Below are positions 39,227-45,016 of a stretch of DNA of 45,016 nucleotides, one piece after another (position 1 is the first letter of the stretch; every line of letters starts with the position of its first letter). Both the position numbers and the translations under genes were made by a program. The stretch is from an uncultured Eubacteriales bacterium (GTDB lineage Bacteria > Bacillota > Clostridia > Oscillospirales > CAG-272), in NCBI GenBank assembly GCA_934432675.1, contig CAKRYT010000010.1, positions 1 to 45,016 on the forward strand. Direction: 5' to 3'. The notes below the pieces were generated by a model. The model did no database searches, had not been told where the DNA came from, and was given only the letters and a program-made list of their open reading frames with translations.

Positions 39227-39256
39227 AGACCGCCCCGGCGTACCGGGGCGGTCTTT
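39227..39256 (+). terminator. Terminator, first hairpin
   Basis: AGACCGCCCC pairs with GGGGCGGTCT, followed by TTC. It ends the coiled-coil gene and may also serve nrnA on the other strand. Confidence 0.78.
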
Positions 39257-39300
39257 CGGCGTTGTGCCCGGTTTTTCGGGCACAACGCCGTTGCTTTCTT
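39257..39300 (+). terminator. Terminator, second hairpin (sister of 23931)
   Basis: CGGCGTTGTGCCCG pairs perfectly with CGGGCACAACGCCG around GTTTTT, followed by TTGCTTTCTTTT. Its core GTTGTGCC..GGTTTTTC..GGCACAAC is shared with the hairpin at 23931-23967; the outer pairs differ but remain complementary. Confidence 0.82.
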
Positions 39301-39379
39301 TTGACGGACGGTGTGCGTAAGCCGTTTGCCGAGGGGTGACGTCGAGCCGCGGCATCCATGCTTGGCGCGGCCTTTGGGG

Positions 39380-40342
39380 TCAGGCGATCGGGGCGAGTTC
39401 CGAGACGAGCGTACGCACCGCGTCGTCCGCGGCGACGCGGGAAAAGGTACAGCCGGCCGCACGGGCGTGACCCCCGCCGCCGTGTACGGCGGCAACGGCG
39501 GCGACGTCCGCCGCGGTCGAGCGGAGGGAGATACGCAGGTCACCGTTTTTCTGCTCTTTGACGGTGAAGGCAATCGTCACGCCCGCAACGGCACGGACAA
39601 TGTCGATGGCGGTCTCAAAGTATTCCTCACCGTACCGGTCGAGGAGCGGTCGCTCCAAGACCGCGTAGGCAATGCGGCCGTCCCCGGTGACGACGGTGCG
39701 GTCGGCGGTCGCCGCCTCGGCTTTCAGCTGTGCCGGGGTCTTGCTCTCAAAGAGCCGGTGGTTGACGTCGCCCGCGTCGACGCCGAGGTCAATCAGGCGT
39801 GCGGCGACACGGTGGGTCGCACCCGTCGCGTTGGAGAAACGGAAACACCCGGTGTCGGAGGAGATCGCCGCGAACAGGGCGGTCGCCACCGGGCACGTGA
39901 GGGGTGCCGGTCTTCGGAGGGCGGTGAGCAGGTCCGCGAGGATTTCTCCGGTCGCCGCCGCCCGCGGGCGCAGGTAGCAGGGGGAAATGGGGGTAGACCG
40001 CCCGTGGTGGTCGATCGAGAAATCGGGCGGGGTTTCGGCACCGAAAGTCTCGGCGAGGGGGCCGAGTTGCCCCTCCGACGCGACGTCGACGGCGATGACG
40101 GTGCGCCCCTCCCGCCCGCGGTAGGGGGCGAGGGTCAGATCACGGAGGAGGAAGGACAGCCGCGCGGGGATCGGGTCGGCGCAGAGAATGGAGGGGGCCT
40201 GTCCGCACCCGATGAAGAAACGTGCGAGCGCGACGGCAGAGCCGACCGCGTCACCGTCCGGCTTGACGTGAATGAGGATGACGGGGTCGCGCGCCGCTTC
40301 CAGACGGGCGAGGACCTCACCGCGCGTCAGACGCGGGATCAT
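39380..40342 (-). CDS. nrnA: DHH/DHHA1 phosphoesterase (NrnA-type)
   Basis: A 320-residue phosphodiesterase. Metal ligands lie in HVKPDGDAVGSA, VIAVDVAS, and SIDHHGR (the DHH motif), with SSDTGCFRFSN following. The C-terminal DHHA1 domain carries the substrate loop HGGGGHARAAG. Family members degrade short oligoribonucleotides and 3'-phosphoadenosine 5'-phosphate, and some hydrolyse cyclic-dinucleotide products. Its start overlaps the rbfA stop by four bases; rbfA-nrnA is a conserved Firmicutes pair. Last gene of a six-gene operon. Confidence 0.95.
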   Translation of the reverse strand: MIPRLTRGEVLARLEAARDPVILIHVKPDGDAVGSAVALARFFIGCGQAPSILCADPIPARLSFLLRDLTLAPYRGREGRTVIAVDVASEGQLGPLAETFGAETPPDFSIDHHGRSTPISPCYLRPRAAATGEILADLLTALRRPAPLTCPVATALFAAISSDTGCFRFSNATGATHRVAARLIDLGVDAGDVNHRLFESKTPAQLKAEAATADRTVVTGDGRIAYAVLERPLLDRYGEEYFETAIDIVRAVAGVTIAFTVKEQKNGDLRISLRSTAADVAAVAAVHGGGGHARAAGCTFSRVAADDAVRTLVSELAPIA

Positions 40343-40713
40343 TTGGTTTCCTCCGTCGTTTCCCCGTTTGCGGGGCTTGTCTTTTCGATCTCGGAGAGCA
40401 GTTCGGCAATGCGCGCGCCGTGCGAGATGGAGTCGTCGTGGACGAAGGCGAGTTCCGGCGTGATACGCAGGTTGACCGTCGTCGCGAGGTGGTGGCGCAG
40501 GAGCCCCGCACAGCGGATGAGTGCCGTGCGCACCTCCTTTGCGTCACCCATGCAGGAAAAATAGACGGTCGCGTTCCGTAGGTCCGGTGCCACCTCCGCA
40601 CGGGTTACGGAGACGAGCGCGCCCGCCACGCGCGGGTCGCGCACCTCGCGCAGGGCAAGATTGAGTTCCTGCGCGACGGCGTCGTTGATGCGATTTCTTC
40701 TGTAATTAGCCAT
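40339..40713 (-). CDS. rbfA: Ribosome-binding factor A
   Basis: A 124-residue KH-fold protein, normal length. It begins RRNRINDAVAQELNLAL and contains VSVTRAEVAPDLRNATVYFS and LRITPELAFVHDDSISHG, both typical of RbfA. It assists 16S rRNA 5'-end maturation on the 30S subunit. It sits between murI and nrnA, with an ATGA overlap to nrnA; nusA and infB, frequent partners elsewhere, are not here. Confidence 0.97.
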   Translation of the reverse strand: MANYRRNRINDAVAQELNLALREVRDPRVAGALVSVTRAEVAPDLRNATVYFSCMGDAKEVRTALIRCAGLLRHHLATTVNLRITPELAFVHDDSISHGARIAELLSEIEKTSPANGETTEETK

Positions 40714-40719
40714 GATTTT

Positions 40720-41541
40720 TCAGTTCCTTTTTCGGATAGTATCAGTGTATCTGTCAGCGGGTATCCGCATACGCCGCGGTGTATATTTTTGTACGTGAAC
40801 GGGCAGGGCGGTGCCCAGTATTCTTGCCGCCGTCGTCTCAAACCGATCGGGCGCGTCGCTCGCGTAGACGGTCAGTTCGCCGTGCCCCACGCGGGGCAGG
40901 GTGCCGACGAGTGCCGCCGCCGCCTCTTCCCCCGCGCCGATGAGCCGCGCGTGGGGCAGGGCACGATGGATGTGTGCCGCGAGCAACGGAAAGTGCGTAC
41001 AACCGAGGATGAGGGTATCGAGGTCGCTCCCGCGGAGGGGGGCGAGGTAATACTCCGCCGCGGCGCGCGCCACCGGATCATCCGGGGCGGTAAAGCCGTT
41101 CTCGGCGAGGGAAACGAACAGTGGGCAGGCAACGCTGCGTGTGGCAACGGGGCCGATCGCGCGGAGTGCCTCCTCGAACGCACGGCTGCGGACGGTCGCC
41201 TCGGTCGCGAGGATGCCGATGTGCTTGCTGCGGGAGGCGCGGTACGCCGCCTGCGCCGCGGGCTCCACCACCCCGAAGACGGGGCAGGCGGTGCGTGCGC
41301 GGAGGTCGGGGAGCACCACCGAGGAGACGGTACCGCAGGCGACGAGGATCGCCTCGGCACCGAGCCCGGAGAGGAAATCAATCGCCTCCTCGGCAAAGCG
41401 GCGGATCATCTCGGGGGAGCGGGTGCCGTACGGCACGTGGGCGGTATCGCCGAAGTAGACGACGTCGAGGTCGGGGCGCAGACGGCGGAGTTCCCAAAGG
41501 GCGGTGAGCCCGCCGAGCCCGCTGTCAAACACGCCGATCAC
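40720..41541 (-). CDS. murI: Glutamate racemase
   Basis: A 273-residue cell-wall enzyme that makes D-glutamate. FDSGLGGL with Asp6 opens the active site. The catalytic cysteines are Cys69 in VACGTVSS and Cys181 in LGCTHFPLL. The usual first motif is CNTAS; here it is CGTVS, a change at the residue after the catalytic Cys. DTAHVPYGTRSPE matches the family. It overlaps the end of ddl by four bases, so two steps of peptidoglycan precursor synthesis are coupled. Confidence 0.94.
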   Translation of the reverse strand: MIGVFDSGLGGLTALWELRRLRPDLDVVYFGDTAHVPYGTRSPEMIRRFAEEAIDFLSGLGAEAILVACGTVSSVVLPDLRARTACPVFGVVEPAAQAAYRASRSKHIGILATEATVRSRAFEEALRAIGPVATRSVACPLFVSLAENGFTAPDDPVARAAAEYYLAPLRGSDLDTLILGCTHFPLLAAHIHRALPHARLIGAGEEAAAALVGTLPRVGHGELTVYASDAPDRFETTAARILGTALPVHVQKYTPRRMRIPADRYTDTIRKRN

Positions 41542-42551
41542 GCGAGTGCCCTCCGCACCAGTGTGTCGCAGAGCGTCACGAGGTCGTAGCCGAGTGTTTC
41601 GGCGAGGACGGGGTACATGCTGTCCGGCGTGAAACCGGGCATGGTGTTGATCTCATTGAAATAGTAGCGATCGTCGACGCCGAAGAAGTCGACGCGGGCG
41701 AGGTGACGGCAGTCCAGCGCGCGGAATAGGCGCAGTGCGTTTTCGGAGAGGGCCTGCGTGTCTTCTGCCGCGAGGGGTGCCGGGACGGCGAGGCGGGTCG
41801 TGCCGCGCAGGTATTTGGTCTCGTAGTCGTAGAAAGCGCGGTCGGTCAGCACTTCTCCGGGCGCGGAGGCGCGCAGGGTGCCGTCGTCGAGGACGGCGAC
41901 TTCCAGTTCCCTCGCGGACACCAGCGGCTCCGCGAGGGCGAGGGTGTCCTCGGCAAGTGCTTTTTCGAGTGCCTGCGGGAGTTCCGCCGCGGAGAGAACG
42001 GGGGACGCCCCCACCGAACTGCCGGAGCGCGCGGGTTTGAGAAAGCAGGGATAGGTCAGATTTTCGAGCGTCTCGCGCGGGGTCTCACGCGTCAGGCAGA
42101 CCTCCGGGAGCGTCGGGATCCCGAGTCCGCGTGCCGCCTCTTTGGCGAGGACCTTGTTCATGGCGCGGGCGGACGCCTCGACGCCGCAACCGACGTACGG
42201 AATGCCCCAGGTGTCGAGAAACCCCTGTAACCGCCCGTCTTCACAGCAGATACCGTGCACGACGGGGAAAACGACGTCCGGGCGGTACAGCCGCCCGCTG
42301 TCGGTGAAGAAGCCGCCGCCCGGGGTACACCAGACGCGCGCGAGCCCGGGAGATGCCTCCCAAGTGGCGGCGTAAATGCGTTCCGGACTGCCGCGGAAGA
42401 GGTAGAAGGCCCCCTCGCGGGAGATGCCGACGGGCAGGGTATCGTAACCCGCCGTGAGCAGTGCGTCGCGCACGGCGGCGGCACTCCGGCAGGAGACGTC
42501 GTATTCGGGGCTTTTGCCCCCGAAGAAAAGTGCGACGATCGGGCGTTTCAT
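41538..42551 (-). CDS. ddl: D-alanine--D-alanine ligase
   Basis: A 337-residue ATP-grasp enzyme that joins two D-alanines for peptidoglycan. The ATG follows a GAGGTGAT ribosome binding site. GGKSPEYDVSC is the N-terminal signature, KPARSGSSVG the ATP-grasp loop, and NEINTMPGFTPDSMYP the C-terminal signature. The omega loop reads FYDYETKY, the D-Ala rather than D-lactate (VanA) type. The usual HGxxGED segment is HGICCEDG here. It is followed by murI in the same operon. Confidence 0.95.
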   Translation of the reverse strand: MKRPIVALFFGGKSPEYDVSCRSAAAVRDALLTAGYDTLPVGISREGAFYLFRGSPERIYAATWEASPGLARVWCTPGGGFFTDSGRLYRPDVVFPVVHGICCEDGRLQGFLDTWGIPYVGCGVEASARAMNKVLAKEAARGLGIPTLPEVCLTRETPRETLENLTYPCFLKPARSGSSVGASPVLSAAELPQALEKALAEDTLALAEPLVSARELEVAVLDDGTLRASAPGEVLTDRAFYDYETKYLRGTTRLAVPAPLAAEDTQALSENALRLFRALDCRHLARVDFFGVDDRYYFNEINTMPGFTPDSMYPVLAETLGYDLVTLCDTLVRRALA

Positions 42552-42600
42552 GGGAGATCACCTCGGGCAAAGGAGATAGGAGAAACGTCCGTTTGCTTGG

Positions 42601-43413
42601 TCAGTCCGTTTTTTGGAGCAGGGCACAGCGCGGGTTGCCCCCGAGGTCGTATGTGATCCCGGCACGGTAACCGTATGCGTCGGCGAGTGTCGTAATGGCT
42701 TCCTTTTGGTCATAACCGATCTCAAAGAGGAGAAACCCGCCCCCCGCCAGATGCGCGTCCGCCAGGGCGAGGATTGCCCGGTAAAACGTCATGCCGTCCT
42801 CGCCGCCGTCGAGGGCGATCCGCGGCTCAAACGAAAGTTCGGGCGCGAGCGTGTCGAGGACGTCCGCCCGGATATACGGCGGGTTGGAGAGAATGGCGTC
42901 GTACACGCCGTCGATCGCCTCCGAGAGCAGGTCGCGGCGGCGGAAACACACCCGGTCGGCGACGCCGTTTCGCTCCGCATTTTCCCGCGCGAGCGCGAGA
43001 GTGTTTTCTGCTATATCGTATGCGTCGGCGGTGCAGTCGGTGCGGGAGGCGAGGGTGGAGACGGCGATACAGCCGCTCCCCGTGCAGAGGTCGGCGAAGT
43101 GTGCGCCGCGCGGGAGTTGCCCGACGGCAATCTCGACGAGGCATTCGGTATCGGCGCGGGGGATGAGGCAATCGGGCGTGACGCGATAGGTCTCGTGCCA
43201 AAAGCCGACCTCCCCCGTGATGTAGCGGAGCGGCTCGCGCCGCACGCGGCGCGCGAGCACCTCGGTGAGCCTCGGGTCGTCCGACACGGGGTCACAACCG
43301 ACGAGCCGTGCCGTCGGCACACCCGTCACAAAGGAGAAGAGGAGTCGTGCCTCCCCGGGTGCGTCTTCAATGCCTGCCGCGCGGAGCGCGCGCGTCAGGT
43401 CAGAGAGTTTCAT
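42601..43413 (-). CDS. prmC: Release factor glutamine methyltransferase
   Basis: A 270-residue AdoMet enzyme that methylates the GGQ glutamine of release factors RF1 and RF2. An N-terminal helical domain ends in REPLRYITGEVGFW, the family signature. The AdoMet loop is LCTGSGCIAVS (usual DLGTGSG) and the catalytic motif is SNPPYI. Its start overlaps the DUF1385 gene by 14 bp. The DUF1385-prmC pair is conserved in Clostridia, usually followed by prfA, which is missing here. Confidence 0.96.
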   Translation of the reverse strand: MKLSDLTRALRAAGIEDAPGEARLLFSFVTGVPTARLVGCDPVSDDPRLTEVLARRVRREPLRYITGEVGFWHETYRVTPDCLIPRADTECLVEIAVGQLPRGAHFADLCTGSGCIAVSTLASRTDCTADAYDIAENTLALARENAERNGVADRVCFRRRDLLSEAIDGVYDAILSNPPYIRADVLDTLAPELSFEPRIALDGGEDGMTFYRAILALADAHLAGGGFLLFEIGYDQKEAITTLADAYGYRAGITYDLGGNPRCALLQKTD

Positions 43414-44665
43414 CGGTGTTCGGGACCTCGGAGGGTGTCTCTGCCGACCCGGTCGGGAGGGCGGCGGCGTCCGTTTCGGCGGGTGCGTCGGTTTCCCCGT
43501 GGGTGACCGCTTCGGTCGGGGCTATCGTTTCCGCGTCTGCTGCCGTTTCGGCGGTTTCGGCGGTCTCGGCGGTCTCGGTGGCTTCTTCTGCGGTTACCGT
43601 CTCTTGTGCGGTGGCCGTGCCGAAACCGTCCTTTGCCTCGTAGGCGGTGCGGTCAAAGTCGGGGAAGACGTCGGGCAGGGCGTGTTTGGTGGCGGCGATT
43701 GCCACGGCGAGTTGATCGAGGTTTGGCTCCCGCGTGGTCAGCCGCTGCATCCAGAGCCCCGGGGCGGACAGGATCTTCACAATCCGTTTTTCGCTGTGTT
43801 TTCCGGCGTACATGAGGAATTCGTAGCCGATGCCCATCACGAGCGGCAGGAGCAAAAGTCCGATGCCGGTATAAATGAGCGTTTCGACGGCCTTACTGCC
43901 GGTGAGGTATTCAAAGTCGATGCCGAAACCCCAGTCGCATTCAAGCACGGCGCGCACGGCGAGCGACAGGATGATCCCGAGGAGGATCATGACGAACATG
44001 AAAGAGGTGCCGCAACGGGGGTGGAAACGCGTGCACTTTTTTGCGTTCTCCGGCGTGAGTTCCATGTGGCTCTCAAAACAGGCAATCGTCTTGTGCTCCG
44101 CCCCGTGGTATTGGAAGGTGCGGCGGATGTCCGGCATGAGGGATACGAGGTATATATATAAAATGAAGACAAAAATTTTGACAATGCCGGAGGTGACGGC
44201 TTTCCAGACGCCGAGTTCCATGCCAAAGAGTTTTTCGAGCCCGGCCGATACCAGGTTGGGCAGGTAGATGAAGAGCGCGAGCGCGAGGGCGATGCCGAGG
44301 AGGAAGGACAGCCCGCTGACCAGGTTCATGAGGGAAAAGCCGAAGTGCTTTTTCATCCAGGCATCCGACTTGCTCTCTTTGAGTTCCTCGCCGGCCGCCG
44401 CCTCGGCGGAGTCGGTCAGCACCGCGAGGGAAAGCTTTATCGTGGAGATGAAATTACAGACGCCGCGGATGACGGGCAACCCCATCCACTTATGTTTTTC
44501 TTTCGGGGCGGTGTAGGCGCGGGGGAGCACCCGGATGTTGCCGTTCGGCAGGCGGACGGCGGTCGAGCAGTTTTTGCCCGCCTTCATCATCACCCCGTCA
44601 ATCACCGCCTCGCCGCCGACGCGGTTGAGCCGTTCGTTCGCCACGGTGGTCGTTCTATGTGCCAT
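43400..44665 (-). CDS. DUF1385 (YqhQ-like) membrane protein with acidic tail
   Basis: A 421-residue membrane protein; the ATG at 44665 follows AAAAGGAG, while the open frame runs further upstream without a site and through the promoter. NRVGGEAVIDGVMMK near the N-terminus, YHGAEHKTIACFE, and FHPRCGTSFMFVMI are the DUF1385 signatures. About four to five membrane segments lie between residues 110 and 310. The last 70 residues are a low-complexity tail with tandem ETA repeats encoded by a 9-bp DNA repeat near 43545-43585. Function unknown. First gene of the six-gene operon. Confidence 0.92.
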   Translation of the reverse strand: MAHRTTTVANERLNRVGGEAVIDGVMMKAGKNCSTAVRLPNGNIRVLPRAYTAPKEKHKWMGLPVIRGVCNFISTIKLSLAVLTDSAEAAAGEELKESKSDAWMKKHFGFSLMNLVSGLSFLLGIALALALFIYLPNLVSAGLEKLFGMELGVWKAVTSGIVKIFVFILYIYLVSLMPDIRRTFQYHGAEHKTIACFESHMELTPENAKKCTRFHPRCGTSFMFVMILLGIILSLAVRAVLECDWGFGIDFEYLTGSKAVETLIYTGIGLLLLPLVMGIGYEFLMYAGKHSEKRIVKILSAPGLWMQRLTTREPNLDQLAVAIAATKHALPDVFPDFDRTAYEAKDGFGTATAQETVTAEEATETAETAETAETAADAETIAPTEAVTHGETDAPAETDAAALPTGSAETPSEVPNTDETL

Positions 44666-44704
44666 AGGATATTCTCCTTTTACATTACTTTTGCATTTCA
44701 TAAC

Positions 44705-44733
44705 AGTATAGCATACAGTGTCCCCGAATGCAA
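44705..44733 (-). promoter_or_regulatory. Promoter of the DUF1385-prmC-ddl-murI-rbfA-nrnA operon
   Basis: On the minus strand TTGCAT (44728-44733) and TATACT (44705-44710), 17-bp spacer, about 40 bp before the ATG. It is divergent from the rRNA-type promoters to its right. Confidence 0.82.
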
Positions 44734-44791
44734 GTGCGGGCGTGCCGGTGACGGCATACGAAATTTTTTTGACTTTTTGCGTATTTTCCCC

Positions 44792-44821
44792 TTGACAAGC
44801 CCCCGGGTCGTGTGGTATACT
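44792..44821 (+). promoter_or_regulatory. Strong promoter P1 of a probable rRNA operon
   Basis: TTGACA (44792-44797) and TATACT (44816-44821) with an 18-bp spacer. The initial transcribed region contains AAGTCGCGAGTAG (44830-44842), repeated after P2. Confidence 0.8.
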
Positions 44822-44841
44822 GCCAAAGCAAGTCGCGAGTA

Positions 44842-44866
44842 GCCCTTTGCCGAAGGGCACTTTTTT
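44842..44866 (+). terminator. Terminator-like hairpin between P1 and P2
   Basis: GCCCTT/AAGGGC with a TGCCG loop (44842-44858), then AC and six T residues. It would end P1 transcripts after roughly 40 bases unless read through. Confidence 0.65.
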
Positions 44867-44907
44867 CTTCCAAGCATCAAGTTTTCTTGAAAAAAGAAAA
44901 AAAGGAC

Positions 44908-44936
44908 TTGACAAATCCGAATCGGTCGACTACAAT
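44908..44936 (+). promoter_or_regulatory. Strong promoter P2 of a probable rRNA operon
   Basis: TTGACA (44908-44913) and TACAAT (44931-44936) with a 17-bp spacer. It is followed by the same AAGTCGCGAGTAG (44941-44953) as P1. Confidence 0.85.
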
Positions 44937-44940
44937 AGAA

Positions 44941-45016
44941 AAGTCGCGAGTAGGAAAGCGGCGAACTTGGTCATTGAAAATTGAACAACAGAAATTCGTA
45001 TCACTGAACTTGGTAG
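44941..45016 (+). promoter_or_regulatory. Leader with boxA-like element, likely upstream of a 16S rRNA gene
   Basis: The segment GTCATTGAAAATTGAACAAC (about 44971-44990) resembles the boxA-type antitermination element found before Firmicutes 16S genes (a TCTTTGAAAACTGAACAA-like pattern known from Bacillus and Clostridia). Together with two tandem consensus promoters this indicates an rRNA operon whose 16S starts beyond the window. The 16S itself is not visible. Confidence 0.6.

Overview
The window is a GC-rich stretch of a bacterial chromosome. Gene content suggests a Clostridia-class Firmicute, probably a gut Oscillospirales- or Christensenellales-type organism. The evidence is a class II LysRS next to GreA and an S41 protease, the DUF1385-prmC pair, YitT, a CdaR/PucR-type regulator, BspA-like and GLUG-type surface proteins, and consistent AGGAGG ribosome binding sites with TTGACA/TATAAT promoters. 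This is inference from gene content; no taxonomic marker is complete, because the 16S gene would start just past the right end.

Layout. 1-663: palindrome-rich direct repeats ending at a tRNA-Pro(CGG) on the minus strand. 796-1575: zinc-ribbon membrane protein. 1940-8914: surface-protein island with a giant BspA-like leucine-rich-repeat lipoprotein, a GLUG-repeat secreted protein and a 44-residue small protein. 9297-10172: YitT membrane protein. 10394-14147: LacZ-type beta-galactosidase with a DUF3737 beta-helix protein. 14453-18145: S41 protease-greA-lysS operon (minus), followed by a CdaR-type regulator. 19503-22246: ribF-prmA-rsmE (minus). 22765-23886: THUMP rRNA methyltransferase. 24118-28214: tightly overlapping four-gene operon of two GT8 glycosyltransferases and three PlsC-like acyltransferase domains, one fused to a GT8 and one lacking the catalytic His. 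28556-29176: HTH membrane regulator. 29136-29862: cluster of a structured non-coding repeat also present at 5465-5890. 30001-32617: glyA-pfkA-small membrane protein (minus). 32812-35794: MinD-like ATPase, an MGS-like protein with altered active site, DUF1934 and holA. 35900-38155: membrane-anchored unknown, thioredoxin-like protein, CPBP protease. 38293-39105: zinc-ribbon coiled-coil protein. 39380-44665: six-gene operon DUF1385-prmC-ddl-murI-rbfA-nrnA (minus). 44792-45016: tandem strong promoters and a leader that looks like the start of an rRNA operon.

Most of the window is ordinary housekeeping. The least explained parts are: (1) a repeat family built on a GGCAACCGAT/ATCGGTTGCC hairpin, whose outer stems differ in sequence between copies yet stay complementary, and whose left arm lies inside the 3' ends of two unrelated genes; (2) a second palindromic repeat family beside tRNA-Pro; (3) the GT8/acyltransferase operon, a candidate glycolipid or envelope-polymer pathway; (4) a GreA with an extra N-terminal helical domain; (5) a methylglyoxal-synthase homologue that has lost its catalytic residues. 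All alignments to family members here are from memory, not computed.
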